A stretch of DNA of 64,000 nucleotides from Rhizobiales bacterium IMCC20636 (GTDB lineage Bacteria; Pseudomonadota; Alphaproteobacteria; Rhizobiales; GCA-2746425). The DNA is taken from positions 775,001 to 839,000 of the forward strand of contig CP018226.1 in NCBI GenBank assembly GCA_016865015.1, read 5' to 3'. Below, piece by piece: positions 33,936-42,694 of the stretch (position 1 is the stretch's first letter; each line of letters begins with the position of its first letter). The notes under the pieces are model-generated. The model worked only from the letters and a program-made list of their open reading frames with translations. It did no database searches and had not been told where the DNA came from. The translations under genes and the position numbers were made by a program.

Positions 33936-34882
33936 GCTATTCCCCCGCGAACATTCCGACCTTCTATTTTATCGGAGTTACAACGCAGCACTCATCGATC
34001 ATGAAGGTCTTTCCGAAGTGGGCTGCGCATCTTGGGTTGGGGAACGTGGCGATCAAGGGCATTGATTTCCCGCCTCATGACACAGCGCAAAAATACCGGG
34101 ATGCCGTCGCATTTATCAAATCGGACCCGCTGTCACTGGGGGCGCTGGTTACCACGCACAAGCTAGACCTTTATGCTGCCTGTCAGGACATGTTCGATAA
34201 AGTTGATGCGCATGCCGAATTGATGGCGGAAACAAGCTGCCTGTCAAAACTGGATGGCCAGTTGATCTGCCATGCTAAAGACCCGATTTCCTCCGGTCTG
34301 GCGCTGGATGGCTTTCTGCCGGACAATCATTTTTCCCAAACCGGGGCAGAAGTTTTTTCGATGGGAGCAGGGGGCTCCACCATCGCTTTGACATGGCATC
34401 TCACCCAGGCCAGCAGAGGGGCTGATCGGCCCTCCCGGATCGTGATTTCCAACAGATCACAATCACGGCTGGATCATGTGCGTGCCATTCATGACCAACT
34501 CGGACATGGCATTCCAGTGGACTATGTTTTGACGACCACTGCGGAACAGAATGACGAGATTGTAAATGGATTGAAACCTGGAAGTCTGGTGATCAATGCG
34601 ACCGGTCTGGGGAAAGATGCGCCCGGCTCACCATTGTCCAATGCAGTGCGGTTTCCTGAAAACTCGATAGTCTGGGACCTCAACTACCGAGGTGATCTGG
34701 TGTTTCTGGATCAGGCCCGGGCGCATGCAGCTGCGCGTCATTTGTCCATCGAAGATGGCTGGACGTATTTCATTCATGGCTGGACACAGGTCATTGCTGA
34801 AGTGTTTCATATTTCAATCCCGACCTCGGGACCGGAGTTTCAGAAAATCTCTGAAATTGCTGCTGAAGCCAGCGGGCGCTGA
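33932..34882 (+). CDS. Shikimate dehydrogenase-like NAD(P)-binding protein (AroE family)
   Basis: This 316-residue protein has the N-terminal substrate domain with G-A-L-V-T-T-H-K near residue 72, where the catalytic Lys of the V-T-x-P-x-K motif is present but the Pro is replaced. The Rossmann domain has G-A-G-G-S-T-I-A near residue 147, then I-S-N-R-S and N-A-T-G-L-G. AroE-family members outside aromatic synthesis act on quinate or other cyclitols and sugars. GGAG 7 bases upstream supports ATG 33932. Given the neighbours (sugar isomerase, lactonase-fold enzyme, RpiR), a carbohydrate or cyclitol substrate is more likely than shikimate. Confidence 0.75.
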   Translation: MSYSPANIPTFYFIGVTTQHSSIMKVFPKWAAHLGLGNVAIKGIDFPPHDTAQKYRDAVAFIKSDPLSLGALVTTHKLDLYAACQDMFDKVDAHAELMAETSCLSKLDGQLICHAKDPISSGLALDGFLPDNHFSQTGAEVFSMGAGGSTIALTWHLTQASRGADRPSRIVISNRSQSRLDHVRAIHDQLGHGIPVDYVLTTTAEQNDEIVNGLKPGSLVINATGLGKDAPGSPLSNAVRFPENSIVWDLNYRGDLVFLDQARAHAAARHLSIEDGWTYFIHGWTQVIAEVFHISIPTSGPEFQKISEIAAEASGR

Positions 34883-34985
34883 AAATGAATTCCTGAACCA
34901 TGCTGTCATTGGTGCAGCGGATCCGTTCAAAGTAATCAATGAAGACAAACCGGGATGGATGATTTGCGCAAGGGACTGACCGCCA

Positions 34986-35831
34986 ATGAGGAATGACACA
35001 AATATCTCATGGCCAAGCCCGGGATCAGCCGGTCTGATCTGGCTGGGTCAGGCGGGTTTCTTTGTGGAAACCGGACAGCACAGAATTCTGATCGACCCCT
35101 ATTTGTCCGATAGTCTGGCACGAAAATACAAGGGGACGCATAACGATCATCAACGGATGATGCCGCCGCCATGTGCAATTGAAGACATTCCACGTCCAGA
35201 TGTGGTGCTGATCACACATGCACATACAGATCATATGGACCCGGATACATTGGGGCCGCTATTTGCCCGTTTTCCGGACGTTCCCTTCGTCGTGCCAGTG
35301 TCAAAGCTGGACGACGCAAAGAGCAGGATTGGGACCGGTGCCAGGCTGATCGGGACATATGCAGATGAGACGATTATACCCATAGACGGACTGACCCTGA
35401 CTGTCTTCCCCGCGGCTCATGAAACCTGCATATATGACGCTGAGGGACATGATTTTTTCCTGGGTTACGGGATTGAGTCGGCCGGACTCAAGATATTTCA
35501 TTCAGGCGATACCATTCCGTTTGCGGGACTTTCCGAGCGCCTTGCCAAATTTGCTCCGGATATTGCTCTGCTGCCTGTGAATGGTCGGGACAAGTCACGG
35601 CTGGAACAGGGAATTCCCGGAAACATGACTCTGGCCGAAGCATTGGAACTGGGCCGCAAGATACCCCTCATCATACCGCACCATTGGGGTATGTTTTCCT
35701 TCAACACGATTGATCCAGCTGTGATCCTTGCAGCGGCACAGGAATGCCCGGATTCACAGATCAAACTTCCGGTCTGCGGTGAGTTGATGCACATAGACAA
35801 GATCAATGGGCGCGAAACGCATCAGGGCTGA
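34986..35831 (+). CDS. Metallo-beta-lactamase-fold hydrolase (UlaG/L-ascorbate-6-phosphate lactonase-like)
   Basis: This 281-residue metallohydrolase has an L-I-W-L-G-Q-A-G-F opening, metal motif H-A-H-T-D-H-M-D (HxHxDH) near residue 80, F-P-A-A-H-E near 145, S-G-D-T near 175 and a late P-H-H-W-G-M-F. This matches UlaG-like proteins that open sugar-phosphate lactones. It follows the shikimate-dehydrogenase-like gene by 103 bp and is convergent with the RpiR gene. If the pathway makes a phosphorylated lactone, this would hydrolyse it. That role is inference. Confidence 0.82.
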   Translation: MRNDTNISWPSPGSAGLIWLGQAGFFVETGQHRILIDPYLSDSLARKYKGTHNDHQRMMPPPCAIEDIPRPDVVLITHAHTDHMDPDTLGPLFARFPDVPFVVPVSKLDDAKSRIGTGARLIGTYADETIIPIDGLTLTVFPAAHETCIYDAEGHDFFLGYGIESAGLKIFHSGDTIPFAGLSERLAKFAPDIALLPVNGRDKSRLEQGIPGNMTLAEALELGRKIPLIIPHHWGMFSFNTIDPAVILAAAQECPDSQIKLPVCGELMHIDKINGRETHQG

Positions 35832-35844
35832 ATTTGCTGCAGCC

Positions 35845-36705
35845 TTACAACAGGCCGGTTGAGCGGACATCTGCGAGAAAACGCTTCATATCGGCGACAC
35901 GCAACTGATCTTCGGGCGCCTTCTTGAATGCAACAATGGTTGATAGAATATCCACGATGACCAGTGCAGCCACGCGCGATATTTGCGGCGTATACTGGTC
36001 GGTGTTTTCGAGCGTCTCGACAAGCAAACCGACATCACAGAACTGCAATAACGGGCTGTCAGACCCGGTTATTCCAATTGTTTTTGCGCCGTGTTCCCTG
36101 GCCGCGCGTGCTGTTTGGGCCACCTCTTTCGTTGCGCCCGAATTTGATATGGCGACCAACACATCGCCTTCACGCATCATCGCGGCGGCAATCAGCATCT
36201 GATGTGAATCGATGATTGCGCTGCATGGAACGCCAAAAAGCGGGAATTTCTGTTGGGCATCGATGGCGACGATGGACGATGCGCCCAAGCCGATGAAATG
36301 AATGTTCTTCGCGTTGTGGAGAACCTCCACAGCGGCAGTTAGCGCCGCAAGGTCGAGTTTGCTGCGAACCCAGTCCAGACTGGTGAGATTGAAGTCAAAG
36401 ATCTTCCCCACAACAGTTTCGACATCGTCATTGTCAGAAATCTCGACCTGTGACGTGGACAACCCAAAAGCCAGAGATCGCGCCAGCTTGATTTTCATAT
36501 CCTGAAATCCATCGCATCCGATGGCGCTGCAGAACCGGATCACTGTGGGCTCGCTGACGTCTGCCTGTTTCGCCAGATCAGCCAGCTTCAGTTCAGTCGC
36601 GCTGGTTGGATCTTCCAGAATCTTTTGCGCGACCTTGCGATCCGACTTGCGAAGCGCATCTAATGACCGGGAGATATGCTCGAGAAGATTTGGCGAAGCA
36701 CTCAT
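35845..36705 (-). CDS. RpiR/MurR-family transcriptional regulator with SIS domain
   Basis: This 286-residue regulator has an N-terminal helix-turn-helix of the RpiR type (residues 20-75, with L-A-K-Q-A-D-V-S-E-P-T-V-I-R-F-C). A C-terminal SIS sugar-phosphate-binding domain (about 125-265) has G-L-G-A-S-S-I-V and I-S-N-S-G-A-T-K-E. ATG 36705 with GGAGAG 9 bases upstream is chosen over the adjacent TTG. The ligand would be a phosphosugar. It lies 13 bp convergent from the lactonase-fold gene. The TTGTAGT palindromes at 33065 and 33211 are its likely operators, so it probably controls the kinase and isomerase operons. Confidence 0.88.
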   Translation of the reverse strand: MSASPNLLEHISRSLDALRKSDRKVAQKILEDPTSATELKLADLAKQADVSEPTVIRFCSAIGCDGFQDMKIKLARSLAFGLSTSQVEISDNDDVETVVGKIFDFNLTSLDWVRSKLDLAALTAAVEVLHNAKNIHFIGLGASSIVAIDAQQKFPLFGVPCSAIIDSHQMLIAAAMMREGDVLVAISNSGATKEVAQTARAAREHGAKTIGITGSDSPLLQFCDVGLLVETLENTDQYTPQISRVAALVIVDILSTIVAFKKAPEDQLRVADMKRFLADVRSTGLL

Positions 36706-36868
36706 CAAAGGCAGCTCTCCTCATGGTTTTGTGCAACAACTCCAAACAGTCAACATATTGATCTTCACCTGTCAAAACAAAATCAGGGTCGGGTCAGGCT
36801 AAGTCTTTGCCAGTAAATCTGATGCTGTCCGGGTGGGCGCACCGAGCGATGAGGGACGGGCAGCGCCT

Positions 36869-37681
36869 TTATTGCGACTGCTCCAATGTGGCTCCAAATG
36901 GCACAATGGGCGCAACAGCTTGAAGAAACTCAGGTGTTCCACAAGCAAACCGAATTTTTGATTCAAGATTCGTGTTGCTCCAGTCGACGGTGCTGTGAAT
37001 GCCGATCTGTTCGAGAATGGGCAAGGCGGCCATCAGATCCCAGGTCGATTCTCCAATGCCAAGATATCCATCGACCTGCCCAAGCGCGACCTCGATCAGG
37101 GACACGGTAGCAGAGCCGCAACAGCGGAAATTCATGCGGGCATCTTCGAGCACATAGCGCAGGGTTTGCAGTCTTCGCTCGACGGGAATTGTCGGATGAA
37201 AGCCGACGCCGCAGGCAGCGCGGGTTTTGTTAAGCCCGCTTCGTTTTGCCATTTCGACACCGTTGAGCGTGCTGGGCAATCCAACACCACCAACCAGTGT
37301 CTGAGCGCGAACCGGCGCGTGAATGACGCCGAAGGTGGGGCGCGCATTTTCATGCAGACCGATCGATACGGCCCACTGATCGCCGCCGCGCACAAAATTG
37401 AAGGTGCCATCGATGGGATCGACCACCCAGGTGCGACCGGTGGTGCCTTGTCGCGCGGCCCCTTCTTCGCCGAATATACCGTCATCGGGGAAAGCCTGGG
37501 CGAGTCGCTCGGTCAGAAAGCGTTCCACTTCCTGATCCGCTGCGGTGACCAGGTCCAGATGCCCCTTCGATTCAACCGGCACAGTGGCCAGCGTCTCAAA
37601 ATGGGACATTGCGATTGCCCCAGCCTCGCGGGCGAGAGTTTCGACGATAGCGGCACGATCTTGCACTGAAGATTGGGTCAA
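36869..37681 (-). CDS. Inositol monophosphatase-family phosphatase
   Basis: This 270-residue Mg-dependent sugar-phosphate phosphatase has metal sites D-L-V-T-A-A-D (residues 42-48), G-E-E-G near 71, D-P-I-D-G-T near 88 and W-D-L-M-A-A near 218. All expected ligands are present. The start is a TTG overlapping the stop of the upstream phosphodiesterase gene (TTGA); no better start is seen. In this operon it likely removes phosphate from inositol- or glycerol-type monophosphate released by the phosphodiesterase. Alternative substrates include histidinol phosphate, PAP or fructose bisphosphate. Confidence 0.87.
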   Translation of the reverse strand: MTQSSVQDRAAIVETLAREAGAIAMSHFETLATVPVESKGHLDLVTAADQEVERFLTERLAQAFPDDGIFGEEGAARQGTTGRTWVVDPIDGTFNFVRGGDQWAVSIGLHENARPTFGVIHAPVRAQTLVGGVGLPSTLNGVEMAKRSGLNKTRAACGVGFHPTIPVERRLQTLRYVLEDARMNFRCCGSATVSLIEVALGQVDGYLGIGESTWDLMAALPILEQIGIHSTVDWSNTNLESKIRFACGTPEFLQAVAPIVPFGATLEQSQ

Positions 37682-38457
37682 AGTTCAACATACCTTGTGT
37701 GAATGGAAACGGTTTCTGCATCCAATATGCGATGGATGAAATAGGCGTAAGGCTCGTTCACTATCGAGGGTTCTGACCCGACAGCATCGAGCCCCAAACC
37801 ATGCTGGAACGCCGGTCCGCCACCAACTGCACAGAAGACGCCATTCCAGATAGCCTGGAAGGGGCGGTGAATATGCCCGGACAGGATGCACAATGGCCCC
37901 TGATAGGCATTGATCAGACGGGCGAATGCGTCGCGTCCGTCCTGAAGCGCCATATGGTCAAGTGGTGCAATGGTCGACGGGAATGCCGGGTGGTGCATCA
38001 AGATCAGCGTCAGTTCTCTGGATGGTGTCGCCAGCTTTTGTTCAAGCCAGGCAAGTTGGTCCGGGTCGAGCCGCCCTTCGACCTGCCCGTCCAGAAGCGT
38101 ATCAAGTGCGAGGATGCGAACGTCTTCAAAGTGTGTTTCGTAATTCAAAAGCGGTCCGGGTCCAAAGGGCAACTGATCCTTGAACGCCGCGCGCAGGCCC
38201 TCGCGCTTGTCGTGGTTGCCGGGGACAACGAAGATCGGAACCGTGATCGGTGCCAGAATGTCCGCCAATAGTGCGTAGTCTTCACTAGAGCCGCCATCGG
38301 TCAGATCTCCGGTGAACATGATCGCGTCGATCTTCGGTGTGAACGCAGCGATATCTGCGACCACTTTGCGCGCGGCATCTGCCGCATCCGGCCGCACAAT
38401 GGAAGTCTCTGGAGCGTTTACGAAGACATGGAAATCTGAGATATGGGCTATGAGCAT
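37678..38457 (-). CDS. Calcineurin-like metallophosphodiesterase (class III PDE, CpdA/GpdQ-like)
   Basis: This 259-residue binuclear metallophosphoesterase has H-I-S-D-F-H (residues 4-9), G-D-L-T-D near 57, G-N-H-D-K near 87, M-H-H-P near 160 and G-H-I-H near 200, the full motif set. Relatives hydrolyse cyclic nucleotides or glycerophosphodiesters. AGGA 7 bases upstream supports ATG 38457; a GTG at 38496 is in frame but less likely. Placed after a Ugp-type importer and before an inositol-phosphatase-like gene, it most likely cleaves an imported phosphodiester such as a glycerophospho-alcohol. Confidence 0.88.
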   Translation of the reverse strand: MLIAHISDFHVFVNAPETSIVRPDAADAARKVVADIAAFTPKIDAIMFTGDLTDGGSSEDYALLADILAPITVPIFVVPGNHDKREGLRAAFKDQLPFGPGPLLNYETHFEDVRILALDTLLDGQVEGRLDPDQLAWLEQKLATPSRELTLILMHHPAFPSTIAPLDHMALQDGRDAFARLINAYQGPLCILSGHIHRPFQAIWNGVFCAVGGGPAFQHGLGLDAVGSEPSIVNEPYAYFIHRILDAETVSIHTRYVEL

Positions 38458-38517
38458 GCGGGAGTCCTGAATTTGTGGTCTCGGTTGTGCTTGCACGGGC
38501 AGCGTTGTGTAGAACGC

Positions 38518-39330
38518 TTATTTGATGCCTGCGCGCATGAAATTGGCGACGAATTGACGTTGGAAAATGATGAATGCAATGATCAAAGGTGCGGTGGTCA
38601 TCAGCGTTGCCGCATTGACCAGTGACCATTCCACTCCACTGTCCACCGTCGCAAAAACACTGAGCCCAACCGTTACAGGCCGCACCTCAGGCGAATTCGT
38701 CACAATCAAGGGCCAGAGGAAATTGTTCCAGTGAAAACTGATCGAGACCAGAGAATAGGCCAGATAGATCGGCCAGGCCAAGGGGACATAAATATTCCAC
38801 AAAACCCGCCAGGCCCCTGCGCCCTCGATCTGGGCGGCTTCATCCAGAGATTTGGGCACGGTGAGAAAAGTCTGCCGCAGCAAAAAGATTCCGAATGCTG
38901 ATGTCAGATAGGGCAGTGCGATGCCGATGATCGTGTCGGTGAGGCCGATGCGTGACAATGTCAGATAGTTTTCGACGATCAGGATTTCTGGCGAGATCAG
39001 CAATTGAACCATGATCAGGGCAAACAGAAAACCGGCCCATCTGAAGCGATAGCGCACAAAGGCATAGGCAACGAGCGTACACAGAACCAGATTGGCGATC
39101 AGGATGATGACAATCAGGATCATGGTGTTGAGGAAATAGAGTGAAAAAGGTGCCGCCTGCCAGGCTTCAAGGAAATTGGCTATGGTCCATGGCGCATCCC
39201 ATTGGAAGTTCGCCGAGTATTTTTCATCATGAAACGCGGTCCATACAGAATAGATGAACGGCAATGCCCAAAGCGCAGCAATCACGACCGCGAAAGTGGA
39301 CAACAGGATTCTGTTCAAGCCACTGGTCAT
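38518..39330 (-). CDS. Ugp-type ABC importer, permease UgpE-like
   Basis: This 270-residue membrane protein has about six helices, the first at residues 8-30, and the EAA loop D-E-A-A-Q-I-E-G-A near residue 175. The ATG overlaps the stop of the upstream permease gene (ATGA). It pairs with the UgpA-like permease as the membrane channel. The next gene, a phosphodiesterase, follows after 60 bp. Confidence 0.9.
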   Translation of the reverse strand: MTSGLNRILLSTFAVVIAALWALPFIYSVWTAFHDEKYSANFQWDAPWTIANFLEAWQAAPFSLYFLNTMILIVIILIANLVLCTLVAYAFVRYRFRWAGFLFALIMVQLLISPEILIVENYLTLSRIGLTDTIIGIALPYLTSAFGIFLLRQTFLTVPKSLDEAAQIEGAGAWRVLWNIYVPLAWPIYLAYSLVSISFHWNNFLWPLIVTNSPEVRPVTVGLSVFATVDSGVEWSLVNAATLMTTAPLIIAFIIFQRQFVANFMRAGIK

Positions 39331-40202
39331 TGATAGTGCGCCTTTCTGTTCAAAATCCAGAATTGGAAGATCGCAAGAATGCCAAGCAGCACAACCATCA
39401 ACACCGTCAATGTGGCGCCATAAGCAAAGTCTCTCTGGCGGAAGGTCACTTCGTAAATGTAGTAGAGCAGCAGTGCACTGGAGTTGTTGGGGCCGCCCTC
39501 TGTCATGACAATTACGTGGTCGACAAGTCGGAAGGCATTGATAAGTGCGTTGACCGCCACAAAAATCGTTGTCGGTCTGAGCAATGGAAGAACCACATCA
39601 ATGAAAACCCGGACCGGGCCAGCCCCTTCCAATTTTGCGGCGTCTTTCAGATTGGTCGGCACAGACTGCAGGGCGGCAAGATAGAAAATCATGAACAGGC
39701 CGGCCTCTTTCCAGACAGCCACAAACATCATCGATGCCAAAGATGTATCCGTGCTGCCGAGAAAGTTGATGGAGGGCAATCCGAAAAGCCCCAATATCTG
39801 CGAGGCAAGACCGATCCCCGGCGCATAGAAGAACAGCCAGATATTTGCCACTGCAATCATCGGCAACATGGTTGGCATGAAGAAAGACAAGCGCATCAGC
39901 GTTGTGCCGGGGAGCCGTGAATTCACCAGCAGAGCCATTCCGATGGCCAGGCTAATCGCCAGTGGGACTGTTCCCAATGCGTAGATCGTGCTGTTGACCA
40001 GCACCTGTGCAAGCCTGTCATCTTCCATCAGCGCCTGATAGTTTTCGATGCCGACGAAACGCGAAGGGCGGCGGGAACTGGCGTTGTTCCAGAATGAATT
40101 GATAACGGCTTGAATGGCTGGGTAATGCGTGAACGCCACCAGCAGGGAGCAAGGAATGACCAGCATGATAGCTGCCAGTCCTATCGGCAATCGCTTATTC
40201 AT
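39327..40202 (-). CDS. Ugp-type ABC importer, permease UgpA-like
   Basis: This 291-residue permease has about six helices and the EAA loop K-D-A-A-K-L-E-G-A near residue 190. It has an N-terminal helix with I-P-C-S-L-L-V-A-F and a Y-x-A-x-x-x-S-F-W-N periplasmic segment typical of sn-glycerol-3-phosphate/sugar permeases. GGAG 8 bases upstream fixes ATG 40202. It is preceded by the binding-protein gene and a strong stem-loop, and overlaps the next permease by 4 bp. Confidence 0.9.
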   Translation of the reverse strand: MNKRLPIGLAAIMLVIPCSLLVAFTHYPAIQAVINSFWNNASSRRPSRFVGIENYQALMEDDRLAQVLVNSTIYALGTVPLAISLAIGMALLVNSRLPGTTLMRLSFFMPTMLPMIAVANIWLFFYAPGIGLASQILGLFGLPSINFLGSTDTSLASMMFVAVWKEAGLFMIFYLAALQSVPTNLKDAAKLEGAGPVRVFIDVVLPLLRPTTIFVAVNALINAFRLVDHVIVMTEGGPNNSSALLLYYIYEVTFRQRDFAYGATLTVLMVVLLGILAIFQFWILNRKAHYQ

Positions 40203-40244
40203 AAAACGTGCTCCAGTTGCCTAACGGGTCATGATGAGAAAATT

Positions 40245-40273
40245 GCTCCGCGCACGCTTGATGTGCGCGGAGC
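40245..40273 (-). terminator. Intercistronic stem-loop after Ugp-type binding-protein gene
   Basis: A perfect 11-bp stem, GCTCCGCGCAC (40245-40255) and GTGCGCGGAGC (40263-40273), has a 7-base loop. It lies between the binding-protein stop and the permease start. No U-run follows, so mRNA 3'-end protection or partial termination is more likely than full termination. Confidence 0.7.
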
Positions 40274-40292
40274 CTGTTCGTCTCAGTCAGGT

Positions 40293-41579
40293 TTATTGAT
40301 AGTCGCGAAGCACCTTGTCGGCGCCTTCCTGAGCTTCGGCTAATGCTGTTGCAGCATCGGCATTTCCGGTCACGACACTTTCAATGGCGTCGACCAGGAA
40401 TTGCGTTACCTTGGCGCGCTGGAAGGTTGCGAATTCGCGCTCGGCATAGGCAAGCTGGTCCAACGCGACCAATGCTTGTGGCAGGCGTTCGGCATAGGCT
40501 TTCATCTCAGGCGTTTCCCAAGCGTCAGGACGCGGGGCAACATAACCGGTCGCAATGCTCCACTTTGCAGCACTTTTGGGTGATGTCATGAACCTGATGA
40601 AGTCCATCGCTGCTTCGCGCTCTTCATCTGTGGTTTCCTGGAAGATGTAGAAATTTCCGCCGCCGATTGGTGCGCCGGGACCGTCACCACCAGGCAAGAA
40701 GCCAACACCCCAGTCGAACTCTGCGTTTTCTTCAACAAAGGCCAAATTGCCGGTCGATGTCCACATGGACGCTGTCTGACCTTCGAGGAAGGCCTTGGGC
40801 GTGTCGCCCCAGGTAATGCCACCCGGTGCCATGACTCCCTGTTCCGCCAGTTCCAGCAGGAACTCCAGCGATGCCACTGTGGCAGGTGTGTTGATCCGGG
40901 CTTCTGTTCCTGTCTCCGTTGTCAGGACATCGCCTTTCGACACAACCAGACCACCAAAGAGCCAGGCGCCGCCAAGGCCCAATGTTGGAATACGTGTGCC
41001 CCAGCGGGTTACGTTGCCATTGTCGTCCTTGACTATCAACTTCTTGCCGACTTCAATCATCTCGTCCCAGGTCGCAGGCGGTGTTTCGGGGTCCAGACCT
41101 GCTTCGCGGAAAGCATCCTTGTTGTAGTAGAACACAGGTGTCGAACGCTGAAACGGTATTGCGTAGGTCTTGCCTTCAAACTGGGCATCTTTCATGAAGC
41201 CCGGATAAAAGCCTGCAATCCATTCCTTGTCTGCATCTGATTTTGCCAGATCGGAGATCGGCAGGATGACATCTTCCTCGATCAGGGTGAACAGATCGAT
41301 CGAAAGCAATACCGCCACCTGTGGCGGTTGACCTGCATTTGCGGCAGTCAGGGCCTTGGTTGTGGTTTCTTCGTAATTACCGGCATAGACCGCCTTGACG
41401 GTGTGCTGGGGATTCATCGAAGCCCATTCATCGGTCAATTCCTGAATGGTCGCAACTGCGGGCGCATTCACACCCACAGGGAAATAGAATTCGAGATCGG
41501 CTGCTGAAAGGGCTGTAACGCTGCTGCCCATAAGGCCAGCCAGCCCGATTGTGATTGCATGGGAATTTCTGAGTTTCAT
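40293..41579 (-). CDS. Ugp-type ABC importer, periplasmic binding protein (UgpB-like)
   Basis: This 428-residue secreted protein has a Sec signal at residues 1-26 ending V-T-A-L-S-A-A. The mature start D-L-E-F-Y-F-P-V-G and V-Y-A-G-N-Y-E-E-T segments, and Q-P-P-Q-V-A-V after them, follow UgpB-type glycerol-3-phosphate/glycerophosphodiester binding proteins. AGAGGA lies 8 bases before ATG 41579. It is the third gene of the DeoR - ATPase - binding protein - permeases - phosphodiesterase - phosphatase operon. The linked phosphodiesterase suggests a phosphodiester ligand; a plain sugar cannot be excluded. Confidence 0.87.
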   Translation of the reverse strand: MKLRNSHAITIGLAGLMGSSVTALSAADLEFYFPVGVNAPAVATIQELTDEWASMNPQHTVKAVYAGNYEETTTKALTAANAGQPPQVAVLLSIDLFTLIEEDVILPISDLAKSDADKEWIAGFYPGFMKDAQFEGKTYAIPFQRSTPVFYYNKDAFREAGLDPETPPATWDEMIEVGKKLIVKDDNGNVTRWGTRIPTLGLGGAWLFGGLVVSKGDVLTTETGTEARINTPATVASLEFLLELAEQGVMAPGGITWGDTPKAFLEGQTASMWTSTGNLAFVEENAEFDWGVGFLPGGDGPGAPIGGGNFYIFQETTDEEREAAMDFIRFMTSPKSAAKWSIATGYVAPRPDAWETPEMKAYAERLPQALVALDQLAYAEREFATFQRAKVTQFLVDAIESVVTGNADAATALAEAQEGADKVLRDYQ

Positions 41580-41629
41580 TGTTGTATCCTCTCCATTGAT
41601 GAATGGTCGGCGGTTGGTCCGCTGATCTT

Positions 41630-42694
41630 TTATGTTTCGAACGGGACACGATTCCCGGTAGATTTTGAAAACAGATGTGTGGTTGATCTGTCCCAGCCGA
41701 CAGTGATTTCGGTGCCCTGAGCCGGCACATTTTCACCTGCATGTGACAGAATGAATTTTGAGCCGGACGGAGACACCAGATGAACCAGGAACACGCTGCC
41801 TTCATACTCAATGTTTGTGACTTCGCAGGTGACAGACAGGTCCATGTCCTGCCCCGGAAATCTGAGGCTTTCCGGGCGAACCCCGATGAGAAGGTCTGAC
41901 GGATCTGTATCGGCATTTGCCACAAGTTCATGCGGCATCGTGACGTCTGATGCCCTCAGCAGATTCATTGGAGGTGTTCCAATGAAGCCTGCGGCAAACA
42001 CCGTGGCTGGTTTGTCATAGAGTTCTTTTGGTGTGCCGATTTGTTCCGCTCGTCCGGCATTCAACAAGACAACAGTGTCCGACATCGACAGTGCTTCGCT
42101 TTGATCATGGGTCACATAGACAATTGTGATCCCGAGCTTCTTGTTCAGGGACCTGATTTCGCTGCGGATTTCCGTGCGCAATTTTGCATCAAGGTTCGAC
42201 AAGGGCTCGTCCATCAGCACCAAAGGCCGCTCTGACACCAGAACCCGCGCAAGGGCAACGCGTTGTTGCTGACCACCGGAAAGCTGTGCCGGTTTGCGGT
42301 CCAGAAGCACATCAAGCGCCATCAGATCTGCAACGCGATCAACCGATTGTTTTCGGGTTTGTTTTGGGACTTTTCGAACCTTCAGACCGTAGGCAATGTT
42401 GTCGGCCACACTCATATGCGGAAACAGCGCGTAGTTCTGGAAGACCATGCCGATATTGCGTTGATCGGCTGCAAGGCGCGATACGTCCTTTCCGTCGATC
42501 AGGATGGTGCCGTCGCTGATCTCGTCAAGACCGGAGATCAGGCGCAATGCGGTGCTTTTGCCGCAGCCTGAGGGGCCCAGAAGCGTGAGAAAACCGCCAG
42601 CTTCAATCTGGAAATCGATACCCCTCAGGACTTCAAGCTGGCCCCAGGATTTCCGCAGGTTCTGAACATTCAATGAGACGCCTGTTTGTGTCAT
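41630..42694 (-). CDS. Ugp-type ABC importer ATPase (UgpC/MalK family)
   Basis: This 354-residue ATPase has Walker [10 protein letters not shown] near residue 40, Q-loop V-F-Q-N-Y-A-L, signature L-S-G-G-Q-Q-Q-R, Walker [12 protein letters not shown], switch T-H-D-Q-S and a C-terminal TOBE region with G-V-R-P-E-S-L near 270. The ATG overlaps the stop of the DeoR gene (ATGA), an arrangement that ties transporter synthesis to the regulator. It powers the UgpA/UgpE-like permeases. Confidence 0.92.
   Translation of the reverse strand: MTQTGVSLNVQNLRKSWGQLEVLRGIDFQIEAGGFLTLLGPSGCGKSTALRLISGLDEISDGTILIDGKDVSRLAADQRNIGMVFQNYALFPHMSVADNIAYGLKVRKVPKQTRKQSVDRVADLMALDVLLDRKPAQLSGGQQQRVALARVLVSERPLVLMDEPLSNLDAKLRTEIRSEIRSLNKKLGITIVYVTHDQSEALSMSDTVVLLNAGRAEQIGTPKELYDKPATVFAAGFIGTPPMNLLRASDVTMPHELVANADTDPSDLLIGVRPESLRFPGQDMDLSVTCEVTNIEYEGSVFLVHLVSPSGSKFILSHAGENVPAQGTEITVGWDRSTTHLFSKSTGNRVPFET

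Noticed and set aside
34883-34985. An open stretch between the AroE-like and lactonase-fold genes in the frame ending at 34979
   Set aside because: It looks protein-like for about 30 codons but has no usable start codon; chance is a sufficient explanation.
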